Below, piece by piece: positions 22,939 through 30,444 of a stretch of 36,403 bases of DNA. The stretch covers positions 1 through 36,403 of the forward strand of contig JAILNY010000164.1 in the NCBI GenBank assembly GCA_024691105.1, given 5' to 3'. The first letter of the stretch is position 1, and each line of letters opens with the position of its first letter. Source of the stretch: Treponema sp. (GTDB lineage Bacteria > Spirochaetota > Spirochaetia > Treponematales > Treponemataceae). The position numbers were made by a program, and so were the translations under genes. The notes under the pieces were generated by a model. The model worked only from the letters and a program-made list of their open reading frames with translations. It ran no database searches and had not been told where the DNA came from.

Positions 22939-23657
22939 AAGTTTTAGGCGTACCGGTTGATGTTTGTCAGACTGAAGATTTTGAAAACGAAATACTTGAG
23001 CTTTTAGCCCGCCCGGGTGCAAAGCAGATTGTGTTTCTTTCGGTATGGGGACTTTTAAGGGCACGCGGAAACAGTAATTTTGCAGAATGTGTGCAGAACG
23101 CTGATTTAGTTCTTCCAATTTCAAAAAGCATCATTAAGGGAGCTGCCTTTTTACAAAAGCCGGTTCCTTTAAGACATAACCCATTTAGAACTGTAATAAA
23201 TCTTATGTCGGTTCTGGACTCACATTATAAATCTATTTACATTCTTGGCGGAAGAAAAAAGAATCTTCAGAAGGCACAGGGCAATGTCAGAAAGACTTTT
23301 CCTAACCTTAATCTTGTCGGCCGCTATGTAGGTTATTATCCGCGTGCAATCGAAGACGATATCATTCAGGCAATTTACAAAGCTTCGCCTTCGCTTGTTT
23401 TAATTTCTGACGGTGTAAAAGAAAAAGAAGCATGGTCTTATAACAGACGCAATCGTTTTTCTAACAGTATCTTTTTGTATTACAAGGATGCAGTTGGAAT
23501 TTTTTCTGAACACACACGCCGCATTAAAGAAAGCACTTTTGATAAGGGACTTGAAATCTGGAATGAAATCTTCAGGAATCCTCTAAAATTATTCTTGATT
23601 TTCCCATTTTTGTACTATAAAATACTCTTAGTCTGGTATCGGATTTTTAAAGAGTAA
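22920..23657 (+). CDS. WecG/TagA-like glycosyltransferase with an altered active-site motif
   Basis: This 245-residue protein follows the WecG/TagA/CpsF fold from start to end: IKVLGVPVDVCQTEDF, NADLVLP, YILGGRKKNLQKAQ, PNLNLVGRYVGYY, LVLISDGVKEKEAW, and a C-terminal part ending FDKGLEIWNEIFRNPLKL with a hydrophobic tail. Active members add N-acetylmannosamine-type sugars to a lipid-linked acceptor. The PDG motif, whose Asp is the proposed catalytic base, reads PIS here (residues 66-68), so this copy may be inactive or have a different chemistry. It overlaps rsmE by 19 bp and the next gene starts 5 bp after it. Confidence 0.82.
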   Translation: MAVERIKVLGVPVDVCQTEDFENEILELLARPGAKQIVFLSVWGLLRARGNSNFAECVQNADLVLPISKSIIKGAAFLQKPVPLRHNPFRTVINLMSVLDSHYKSIYILGGRKKNLQKAQGNVRKTFPNLNLVGRYVGYYPRAIEDDIIQAIYKASPSLVLISDGVKEKEAWSYNRRNRFSNSIFLYYKDAVGIFSEHTRRIKESTFDKGLEIWNEIFRNPLKLFLIFPFLYYKILLVWYRIFKE

Positions 23658-23662
23658 AAAAA

Positions 23663-24571
23663 GTGTTAAATTCATCTAGAAACGATGATCCTGAGTTTAA
23701 TGCATTTGTCAAATATTACCACGCCGTCGACTCTGATATTTCGTTAGTTTGTAAAGGAAAATCGCCTCAGGCAGGCAGCAAAAAAATTGAGCTGGAAATT
23801 GACAGAAAGATTCAGCAGAATCCGGCTTATTCTATTCTTGTCGGTCAAAGTGAATTAATCAAAAAAGTAAAGCGCGATATTTATTTTGTAAAGGACAAGG
23901 ACTGCAAGGTTCTTTTTGCAGGCGAAAGCGGAACCGGAAAATCCCTTGCCGCCCGGGTTCTTCATAATGTCAGTCAGTATGGGAATAAGAGATTTGTAAA
24001 CGTCAATGTCGGTGCTCTGCATCGCGAGATGATTGAAACGACATTGTTTGGTTCTGTAAAGGGTGCGTACACAGATGCTCAGGATAGGAAAGGTCTTATC
24101 AGCATGGCTTCGGGCGGGACTTTGTTTATGGATGAAATTGGAGAACTTCCTTTAAGTTGTCAGCCGCAGCTTTTACATGCTCTGGACTGTGGTTCTTACC
24201 GCAGGGTAGGAAGTGATAAGGAAGAGCTTGCGTCAACGCGATTTGTCTTTGCAACTAATTCAAATCTAAAAAAGCTTGTTTCAAGAAAAAAGTTCAGAGA
24301 AGATTTGTACTGGCGTATTGCAGAATTTGTTATAGAAATTCCTGCTCTCAGAGAACGAAAAGAAGACATAATTCAGATTGCAGAATCTTTTCTTGCAGAG
24401 TTAAATGAACAGGATTACAAAAATCGAAAATATCTTTGCCCTGATGCAAAGGACAAACTCTTGTCTTATAACTGGCCGGGAAATATCCGCGAGCTTAGAA
24501 CCTGTCTTAAGATTGCAACAATTTATTCTAAAGGCGATAAGATCGAAGCATCGGACATACGATTTGTATAA
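23663..24571 (+). CDS. NtrC-type AAA+ ATPase lacking receiver and DNA-binding domains
   Basis: This 302-residue protein is an almost bare sigma54-activator-type AAA+ module. Walker A GESGTGKS (about 87-95), Walker B GGTLFMDEIGELP, the arginine-finger region FREDLYWRIAEFVIEIPALRERKEDI and the NWPGNIRELR sensor are all present. The sigma54-contacting loop GAFTGA reads GAYTDA (134-139). The protein ends at the end of the AAA+ lid with no Fis-type helix-turn-helix, and the first 60 residues contain no receiver domain. It may act from solution on sigma54-RNA polymerase or have been recruited to another task. GTG 23663 is the start, 5 bp after the WecG-like gene. Confidence 0.88.
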   Translation: MLNSSRNDDPEFNAFVKYYHAVDSDISLVCKGKSPQAGSKKIELEIDRKIQQNPAYSILVGQSELIKKVKRDIYFVKDKDCKVLFAGESGTGKSLAARVLHNVSQYGNKRFVNVNVGALHREMIETTLFGSVKGAYTDAQDRKGLISMASGGTLFMDEIGELPLSCQPQLLHALDCGSYRRVGSDKEELASTRFVFATNSNLKKLVSRKKFREDLYWRIAEFVIEIPALRERKEDIIQIAESFLAELNEQDYKNRKYLCPDAKDKLLSYNWPGNIRELRTCLKIATIYSKGDKIEASDIRFV

Positions 24572-24614
24572 GCTCTGCTCGTACAACCAATGTCGCGTGG
24601 CTCGCACGTGCCCT

Positions 24615-24660
24615 GCGGATCATTTCGCGCTGTTGTGTGCCCCTCGGATTAATGATCCGC
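24615..24660. repeat. 10-bp inverted repeat between convergent genes
   Basis: GCGGATCATT (24615-24624) pairs exactly with AATGATCCGC (24651-24660), with a 26-nt loop. It overlaps the last codons of the minus-strand methyltransferase gene and lies 43 bp after the AAA+ stop. It may limit read-through from both sides; no T run is present. Confidence 0.4.
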
Positions 24661-25389
24661 GTTATGTGCCAGTCCCGCAGCCTTTGTAAAAATCTTTTCA
24701 AGATACTGCGCCTCTCCTTCTGACAGCGCGGCTCGTGACAGAATATCAAGCCAGAACCGCTCCTGCTCATCGCGGCCCGCAATTTTAAAAAAGCCGATTT
24801 TCCGGAGGTCGTCTGTAATAGACGTAACCGTTTGACCAAGGCGCTCAAGCGTAACTGGTGTTATACCCGAGCCTGTAAATCCTGACTTAGATTTTTGACT
24901 TTGCCTGAAAAGATGGTAGCAGATAATCTGAACTGCGTGAGAAAGATTGAGCGATGCAAAACTTTCGCTTGACGGAATTGTAACAGCTCCCGTGCATTCG
25001 TTGAGCTCTTCGTCAGTAAGGCCTGTACGCTCGTTGCCAAATACAATCGCAAGTTTTGCATCCGCGCCTGTAAGAAAATCGGCTTTTTGTGCCATCTCTT
25101 CCGGGAACAGATACGAGCCGCGCCGTTTTTTGCCCTTGCGTCTTGTTGTACCAAAGGCTGCCGTGCAGTCAGAAGTGGCCTCGGTTATTGAGTCAAAGAA
25201 CTGACATTTGTCCCAGATAGGGGCGGCATGTATTGCAAGAATGCGTACGCGTTCATCGTCAAATTCCTCTTTTTTACCTACAATGCGAAGCGTTTTTATA
25301 TCGTTGTTTGCCATTGCACGGCAGGCAGCTCCAATGTTGCGGCTTTCTTCCGGGCGGGCAAGAATAATACAGATATTATCAAGATTCAT
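24649..25389 (-). CDS. TrmH/SPOUT-family RNA methyltransferase, TrmJ-like
   Basis: This 246-residue SPOUT enzyme probably 2'-O-methylates a tRNA nucleotide (position 32 for TrmJ). Family landmarks are IILARPEESRNIGAACRAMANND, AFGTTRRKGKKRR, AIVFGNERTGLTDEEL with the catalytic-region Arg, and IPSSESFASLNLSHAVQI forming the knot. A C-terminal extension of about 90 residues resembles that of TrmJ. The start is set at ATG 25389, where homology begins; an ATG 27 nt upstream adds nine residues. A TATATT lies 6 nt before ATG 25389, again a leaderless-like spacing. Confidence 0.88.
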   Translation of the reverse strand: MNLDNICIILARPEESRNIGAACRAMANNDIKTLRIVGKKEEFDDERVRILAIHAAPIWDKCQFFDSITEATSDCTAAFGTTRRKGKKRRGSYLFPEEMAQKADFLTGADAKLAIVFGNERTGLTDEELNECTGAVTIPSSESFASLNLSHAVQIICYHLFRQSQKSKSGFTGSGITPVTLERLGQTVTSITDDLRKIGFFKIAGRDEQERFWLDILSRAALSEGEAQYLEKIFTKAAGLAHNADH

Positions 25390-25517
25390 TCCTTGAATAT
25401 ATCGTTTTTTTGACATTTATTCCACCGGCGCATTTGTTTGACTTTTTTGAGCGATTTTTGTTATTTTGGGCCGCTTTTGGGGGTAAGTCAAATATCTCTA
25501 ATTTTTTTCGTTTATAT

Positions 25518-25546
25518 TTGACAATTTGGGGATATTCGAGTAACAT
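25518..25546 (+). promoter_or_regulatory. Promoter of the STAS/zinc-ribbon gene
   Basis: Consensus TTGACA (25518-25523), 17-nt spacer, TAACAT (25541-25546). A roughly 35-nt leader carries a strong AGAGGGAG ribosome site at 25574-25581. Confidence 0.7.
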
Positions 25547-25585
25547 TAAATAGTGTAAAAAGTTTTACCTGCTAGAGGGAGATAT

Positions 25586-26137
25586 ATGACAAATAATGAC
25601 AATCTCGTTCCTGGATTTAATGACGAGAAAGACGACAGCCTTAAGATTACTCTTGATAAGATTGAAGAAGTACCTAACTGTTTGACAGTTATTCTAAATG
25701 GCTATGTTGATACATATAATTCAAGCTTTTTCCAAAAGCGTATTTCAAAAGTTGTTGAAGCTGGCTATGTAAATTTGATTTTTAATTGTGCTGCATTGAA
25801 TTACGTTTCTTCAACTGGTATCGGTTCATTTACAGCATTCCTTAAAATGGTAAAGCCTAAGGGTGGAGATATCGTTCTTCTTGAGATCCAGCCTAAGGTA
25901 TACGAAGTATTTCAGCTTTTAGGATTCTCTCAGTTCTTTAATATTAAAAACTCTACAGAAGAAGCAATTAACTTTCTTAAAAGTGATGCTCCTACTGTCA
26001 GCAGCGTATTCCCTAAAGTATTTGCATGTCCTGTCTGCTCAAAGAGACTTAAGGCATCTCGTGCCGGACGTTTCCGTTGTTCAGAATGTAAATCCATTCT
26101 TGCAATTGATGCTCAGGGACAGGTCTTCCTCGGGTAG
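25586..26137 (+). CDS. STAS-domain anti-sigma factor antagonist with C-terminal zinc ribbon
   Basis: This 183-residue protein joins a STAS domain (about 18-130) to a four-Cys zinc ribbon (Cys148, Cys151, Cys165, Cys168). The phosphorylation loop is LNYVSSTGIGSF, with Ser75/Ser76/Thr77 where SpoIIAA-type proteins carry the phosphorylated Ser. STAS antagonists switch partners when a kinase or PP2C-type phosphatase changes this residue. The zinc ribbon could mediate protein or nucleic-acid binding and is an unusual fusion, which I believe occurs in other treponemes. Strong promoter and ribosome site and a biased codon choice suggest high expression. A secreted protein gene follows after 29 bp. 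Confidence 0.88.
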   Translation: MTNNDNLVPGFNDEKDDSLKITLDKIEEVPNCLTVILNGYVDTYNSSFFQKRISKVVEAGYVNLIFNCAALNYVSSTGIGSFTAFLKMVKPKGGDIVLLEIQPKVYEVFQLLGFSQFFNIKNSTEEAINFLKSDAPTVSSVFPKVFACPVCSKRLKASRAGRFRCSECKSILAIDAQGQVFLG

Positions 26138-26166
26138 AGCTGATTCTTTAATCAAAGGTTAAAAAA

Positions 26167-26718
26167 ATGAAAAAATTCTCAATCATTCTCATGGCATTAT
26201 TGATGTCTTCTTTTGCATTTGCACAGGAAGAAATGATTTCTTATACGATTCATTCTGATAACATTATGCTTACTGGAGAAGCTGCCATTTATTTTAAGGT
26301 TGTCCCGGGCGATTATGTAATTAAGTCTAAGAATGGTCAGATTGTCTTTAATTTTGAAATTGAAAAAGTTAAGGACTTTGATATTGATGAATATTTAAAA
26401 TATCATCCAAAAAAAGATGAACGAACTCATCTGTCTCTTGATGAGGAAAGTACAGAAAAAATCTTTTTGTTTGATGAAGACGGTTTTAGACTTTCTGATG
26501 AAAAACATGAACTGATGGTTTCTAATTATGATCATGCTGCTTTATTTACATTTTTGTGCAATGATCCTGTAGGTTCAAAAATTACACTTAAGTGCGTGGC
26601 ATATAAATCTCTCTGGGGTGAAGTATATGACCTTTCCAAGGATGCTGTTAAAAAGATTATGTCACAGAAGGTTCATTCAGTACAAATGGGACCAATCAGA
26701 TTCTGGTTCTATCTGTAG
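26167..26718 (+). CDS. Secreted protein of unknown function
   Basis: I do not recognise this 183-residue protein. It has a clear signal peptide (about 1-20, ending AFAQEE) and no lipobox, so it should reach the periplasm or beyond. The mature part is acidic and beta-rich, with an alternating pattern in ISYTIHSDNIMLTGEAAIYF and a C-terminal aromatic end, RFWFYL. An AAAGG site precedes the ATG. It probably shares the STAS gene transcript and is followed by a strong terminator. Confidence 0.75.
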   Translation: MKKFSIILMALLMSSFAFAQEEMISYTIHSDNIMLTGEAAIYFKVVPGDYVIKSKNGQIVFNFEIEKVKDFDIDEYLKYHPKKDERTHLSLDEESTEKIFLFDEDGFRLSDEKHELMVSNYDHAALFTFLCNDPVGSKITLKCVAYKSLWGEVYDLSKDAVKKIMSQKVHSVQMGPIRFWFYL

Positions 26719-26753
26719 AATATGACTTTTTGAAATATCTATAAATAGGAAAG

Positions 26754-26795
26754 ACACCCGTTCTTTGTGCAATGCGCAGGAAGCGGGTGTTTTTT
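26754..26795 (+). terminator. Rho-independent terminator
   Basis: ACACCCG (26754-26760) pairs with CGGGTGT (26784-26790), with further pairing inside the stem, followed by TTTTT (26791-26795). It ends the STAS/secreted-protein transcript. Confidence 0.85.
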
Positions 26796-26821
26796 ATGTT
26801 TGCGACTACATTTTGGAAGCC

Positions 26822-27066
26822 TGTGGATAACTTGTGTGAAAAATGTTAAAACCACGGTGGAAGCTGTGGATAACTTGCGTAAAAGTGTCATTTTGACGCA
26901 AAAAAATCGCATCAATTTGTTGATTATTTCACTTTTGGTTTGTAATTCTTTGTATTATAAGGATTTACGAATAAATTCACTCTTCTGCTATAATTCTATA
27001 TATTGCATAGAAATAAACCTGTATAGTAAAAAGCTGTATTGATTTGTGTTGACAACCTGTGGATAA
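26822..27066 (+). other. Cluster of three perfect DnaA boxes in an AT-rich non-coding region
   Basis: The 9-mer TGTGGATAA, complement of the DnaA box TTATCCACA, occurs at 26822-26830, 26865-26873 and 27058-27066, always in the same orientation and always followed by CTT. The first two are 43 bp apart. Between boxes two and three lies an AT-rich stretch of about 150 bp. The 469-bp interval 26719-27187 holds otherwise only a terminator and the promoter of the next gene. DnaA binding is strongly suggested; whether this is an origin, a titration site or a regulatory site is open. Confidence 0.7.
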
Positions 27067-27147
27067 CTTTGTGGGTTGTGGAGATATTACATTTTTATTT
27101 CTGACATGGAAAACGCGGATTTTTTTTGAAAAACACGAGGGTTTTTA

Positions 27148-27177
27148 TTGGACTATGTGTCTTTAACGTGGTATTCT
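27148..27177 (+). promoter_or_regulatory. Promoter of the membrane-protein pair
   Basis: TTGGAC (27148-27153), 18-nt spacer, TATTCT (27172-27177) preceded by TGG as an extended -10. ATG 27188 is 10 nt downstream with no ribosome site. GTGGTATTCTA is shared with the TolC-operon promoter. Confidence 0.65.
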
Positions 27178-27187
27178 ATTAGTTATA

Positions 27188-28165
27188 ATGAAAACTATTT
27201 TTTCAGTTTTGCTTTCTTATATATTTCTATGTATTGTGGGCATTGCAGGCGTTTCTGTGCTCTTTATGATTTATTTTGGATGCATGAATTATGTTGTAGG
27301 GCAGCCTTTGGATCTGATTTCGTTTGAATCGTTTAAGGTTGGCTTTGAACTTGCTCTGCCGCTTGTTTCTATCTCTGTACCTATGTTCCTTATTTTGTCG
27401 CTCATAAGACACTCAAAAAAGAATAAGATTATCGGAATTATAACAACTACCGTTCTTGCCTGTTCAGCATGGGCTTTTGCATTACCTTTTTTGCTTTCTC
27501 ATGAATCTGTAAGTGTAGAAAATGCTCCTGTCGGAAAAAGCACTTTATCATCAGGGTACTTTAGACTTTCTGGAAATTCACTTTATTATTTTACAAAAAT
27601 GAATTCAGATAATACTGCTGACGGAATTGTAATTAATGTTGCACAGGGTTCAACTGAAAAAATATTTTTTTCTGTTCTTGATGACAGCAAAGTATCAATT
27701 CCAGACTCTGAACCTTTTTCTGATATTCTTGTAAAGCGCACGGTTGAATTTCCAAAACTTTTGAGTGACAGTCTTTATGACCTGTATTATCTTGGACGCG
27801 CCGGAAAAGCCGCTTACGAAAAATCTTATGCAAACTGGCTTATTTTCTGTCTTTTGGGTGTTTCACTTATCTGTGTTTTTATGCTTTCGGGTGTCAGCAG
27901 ATGGCGTCTTATAAATGCATTTTTTGTAATTGTGTTTACTGGAATTGTAATTAAGGCAAATGCAATCTGTTATGCGGTTCCGATGTATAAGCCGTATCTT
28001 GGATTTTTATATTCTGCAAACGAAAAACTTTCTGCAAGCTTTTCGATGTTTGACTGTCCGATTGCTGTTGCAGTAAATATTGTTTTAATTTTGATAATGT
28101 GCATTTTAGGTATTACCGGAAAAATAATTAATCATTCTAAAGTGCAAGAGGACGAAGACGAATGA
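27188..28165 (+). CDS. Membrane protein of unknown function
   Basis: I do not recognise this 325-residue protein. Hydrophobic segments at about 5-30, 52-72, 82-103, 213-235, 240-262 and 290-312 suggest six membrane spans. A soluble region of about 100 residues (105-210) lies between spans three and four and should be outside the cytoplasm. It starts SVSVENAPVGKSTLSSGYF and looks beta-rich. The last residues are acidic. The stop codon overlaps the next membrane-protein gene by 4 bp, so the two are co-translated and probably act together. Confidence 0.7.
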   Translation: MKTIFSVLLSYIFLCIVGIAGVSVLFMIYFGCMNYVVGQPLDLISFESFKVGFELALPLVSISVPMFLILSLIRHSKKNKIIGIITTTVLACSAWAFALPFLLSHESVSVENAPVGKSTLSSGYFRLSGNSLYYFTKMNSDNTADGIVINVAQGSTEKIFFSVLDDSKVSIPDSEPFSDILVKRTVEFPKLLSDSLYDLYYLGRAGKAAYEKSYANWLIFCLLGVSLICVFMLSGVSRWRLINAFFVIVFTGIVIKANAICYAVPMYKPYLGFLYSANEKLSASFSMFDCPIAVAVNIVLILIMCILGITGKIINHSKVQEDEDE

Positions 28166-30027
28166 AAAAGATTCTTATAAATTTATTCATCTATACTTTT
28201 CTTGCAGGCTTAATCTGTTTTTTAGTGGGTGCCTTTGTTTTTAAAGTTCCTCTTGTAAACAGCTCTGATGTAATGACATACAGAATTAACAACGGGCTTT
28301 GCTTTTTGCTGGTTGCAATTCCGTCGATAGTAATTTCTGGTTTTCTTATCGGTTGTGCTGTTTCGTTTGGTGATGTAAAAGCTCCGGCTTATTCGCGCTT
28401 TTCTTCTCCTATTGCGGACTGTTTTAAGGGAGTTGTTTTAATTTCAATCTGTGCAACTTTTTTACTTGCGATGGCGCATGATATTCTGCTTCCTGCAAGA
28501 GAGCAGCGCAGAGTTGAACTTGAAGAAAAACCTTATCTTATAAATCAGTACAACAGACTTGCTCAGGAGTATCTTTTAAAAGCAACAAAGAAAAGAGAAT
28601 ACGCAAACCTCGCTTCGTTCTATGCTAAAAAGGCTCTTGAACTTGACCGCAAAAATCAGATGGCTTTAGATATTTCAAAGCGTGCAGAGCTTGCTGGTGC
28701 TACAAAGAGTGCAGACGATAAAAGTGATAATGCCGGTTCAAAAAGTCTGTCGCAGGAATTACAGCTTGAATCAGAGCCGATTGATATGTCAGAGATTAAT
28801 AAAATAAACTCGTCATCGGTTTATGAACTTGTTCAGGAATCTCAGCGTCTTTTTGAAAAGGACGATTATCTTGGCTCGCATTATTATGCGCAGATGGCAA
28901 TCCGTATTGCAAAAGGAACGGATGCAAATCTTGATACGGCAAAGCAGTATGCAAACCGTGCATGGAATATTTTGTCTGATGCAAAAGCTGAACGTGTTAC
29001 AGAAGCTAATTTGTTTTTTAGAAAAAAGGTTGAAGGTTATACAAAGCTTATGGCCGGAGACTTTTTAAGTTCATATTATATTTTTCAGGGATTAAGTAAT
29101 CAAAAGTTTGAATATTCAAAAGACCCTGATGTTGTGCGTTATTTAAATCGTGCACGCTATGAACTTTTAAACGATTATTTTTTTGATGACGAAACAGAAG
29201 ATAAAGATACTTTTGAAAGCTGCGAGAATGTTTATTTTTCACTTAAGCATACTGACGGTTCTTATGATATCTTTTTTATAAAGGGAATTACTGATGTAGG
29301 AAATACCGGAGAGCTTGTACGATATCTTCGTGAGATGACAATCTATTCGTTTAATTCCAAAGGTGACTTTGTTCACTCTATGTCGGTTCCTTATGCAAAG
29401 ATGCTTGCTGTAGAAGTGAGTACTCTGAATGATGAAAAGCGCGAGGCTGTGGGTGTTAATCCTGAGTGGAAGCTTATTCCGTACATTATGCTTTGTTCTC
29501 TTGACAGAAATGTAGAAGGCAAGCGCATTGAACCTGAATATTATTCCAAGGATAAAGAAAAAATTACGGGACCAAATCAGATTTTCCTTTCTATGCCATA
29601 CGAAGATTTTTCGGTTTTAACAAAATGCACAAATGGAATTCATAAAATGAATTTCTGGCATTTTAACAAGATGAAGCTTGCCGCTTCTTCTTACGGCTAT
29701 TCTGATGAAATAATTTTGCAGTCGGTTTTGACTAGTGTGTTCTATCCGTTTATGATTTTTATTCTTTTGATTTTTACTGCTTCAATCGGCTGGAACTACA
29801 GATTGCAGTCTGTTAAAGTTTTTAAGTTTATATGGCTTTTTGTTATTCCTCTTGTAAACGTCATTATGTACGGCGTGGTTGGTTTTTTTGAATTTTTTGT
29901 AAAGCTTATGAACTTTATTTTTATTGGTGTTGCAGGAACGTCTTATGCAATTTATCTTGGAGTTGTGTTCTATCTCTTTTTGCTTATTGCATCCTGTGTT
30001 ACATTCTTGTCTCGAAAAGGCGATTAG
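28162..30027 (+). CDS. Large membrane protein with a TPR-like soluble domain, unknown function
   Basis: This 621-residue protein is not one I recognise. Three membrane spans occur near the N-terminus (about 5-27, 45-68, 90-110) and two or three at the C-terminus (about 525-615). Between them is a large soluble region: helical repeats of tetratricopeptide style (YLLKATKKREYANLASFYAKKALELDRKN; DYLGSHYYAQMAIRIAKG) and then a mixed alpha/beta part containing FFIKGITDVGNTGELVRYL. TPR-like repeats usually mediate protein contacts. With its partner gene it may form an envelope complex. Its last codons contain the promoter for the next gene. Confidence 0.7.
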   Translation: MKKILINLFIYTFLAGLICFLVGAFVFKVPLVNSSDVMTYRINNGLCFLLVAIPSIVISGFLIGCAVSFGDVKAPAYSRFSSPIADCFKGVVLISICATFLLAMAHDILLPAREQRRVELEEKPYLINQYNRLAQEYLLKATKKREYANLASFYAKKALELDRKNQMALDISKRAELAGATKSADDKSDNAGSKSLSQELQLESEPIDMSEINKINSSSVYELVQESQRLFEKDDYLGSHYYAQMAIRIAKGTDANLDTAKQYANRAWNILSDAKAERVTEANLFFRKKVEGYTKLMAGDFLSSYYIFQGLSNQKFEYSKDPDVVRYLNRARYELLNDYFFDDETEDKDTFESCENVYFSLKHTDGSYDIFFIKGITDVGNTGELVRYLREMTIYSFNSKGDFVHSMSVPYAKMLAVEVSTLNDEKREAVGVNPEWKLIPYIMLCSLDRNVEGKRIEPEYYSKDKEKITGPNQIFLSMPYEDFSVLTKCTNGIHKMNFWHFNKMKLAASSYGYSDEIILQSVLTSVFYPFMIFILLIFTASIGWNYRLQSVKVFKFIWLFVIPLVNVIMYGVVGFFEFFVKLMNFIFIGVAGTSYAIYLGVVFYLFLLIASCVTFLSRKGD

Positions 30028-30035
30028 TATATAGT
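30007..30035 (+). promoter_or_regulatory. Internal promoter at the end of the membrane-protein gene
   Basis: TTGTCT (30007-30012), 17-nt spacer, TATAGT (30030-30035), then 7 nt to ATG 30043. The leaderless geometry is repeated here inside an upstream coding region. Confidence 0.55.
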
Positions 30036-30042
30036 AAGCCTC

Positions 30043-30444
30043 ATGGATAATGTTCAGAAATTTTACAGCGACATAGAAAAGATTAAAAAGCACAACAGAG
30101 ATTCTTCTGGTGTGCTTAATATTAAAACAGTCGTTTCTCAAATCAGTGATTTATTTGAAAACAACAATCGCGGTCTTTGCGATCTTCCTCATTCTTTAAT
30201 TGAATACTGGCTTGAAAAATATGTTAATCCGGAACTTGATTCTGGAAGTAAGGATTTGAGTACGTCATGTCTTGATAAGCTTTGTGCGATGCAGTCTTTT
30301 TTATATGGTGATGATGATACGGATTCTCTTGTGCTTGAAGACTGGCAGCAGATTGCGGATGCGGTAAATTACGAGGCTGAAGATTTGCCGATGGATTTAC
30401 TGAGTCAGATGATGACAACTTTAGTTGATAAGCGGGCGTTGTAA
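30043..30444 (+). CDS. Small acidic protein of unknown function
   Basis: This 133-residue, predominantly helical, acidic cytosolic protein matches nothing I recognise. It has DDDTDSLVLEDWQQIADAVNYEAEDLPMDLLSQMM near the C-terminus and no signal or membrane segment. It shares one base with the radical SAM gene (TAATG), so translation is coupled and a role with that enzyme is possible. Confidence 0.65.
   Translation: MDNVQKFYSDIEKIKKHNRDSSGVLNIKTVVSQISDLFENNNRGLCDLPHSLIEYWLEKYVNPELDSGSKDLSTSCLDKLCAMQSFLYGDDDTDSLVLEDWQQIADAVNYEAEDLPMDLLSQMMTTLVDKRAL

Noticed and set aside
23663..24571. GAYTDA taken as proof that sigma54 interaction is lost
   Set aside because: Variation at these positions occurs in activators that may still work, so the change alone does not decide it.
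24615..24660. Inverted repeat as a bidirectional terminator
   Set aside because: The loop is 26 nt and neither side has a T run; listed only as a repeat.
26767..27042. 91-codon open frame in the DnaA-box region
   Set aside because: It starts inside a rho-independent terminator, has no ribosome site, its composition is not protein-like and it covers the DnaA boxes.
26822..27066. Firm call of this region as oriC
   Set aside because: No dnaA, dnaN or rpmH neighbour and no change of gene strand are visible; GC skew over the genome would be needed.
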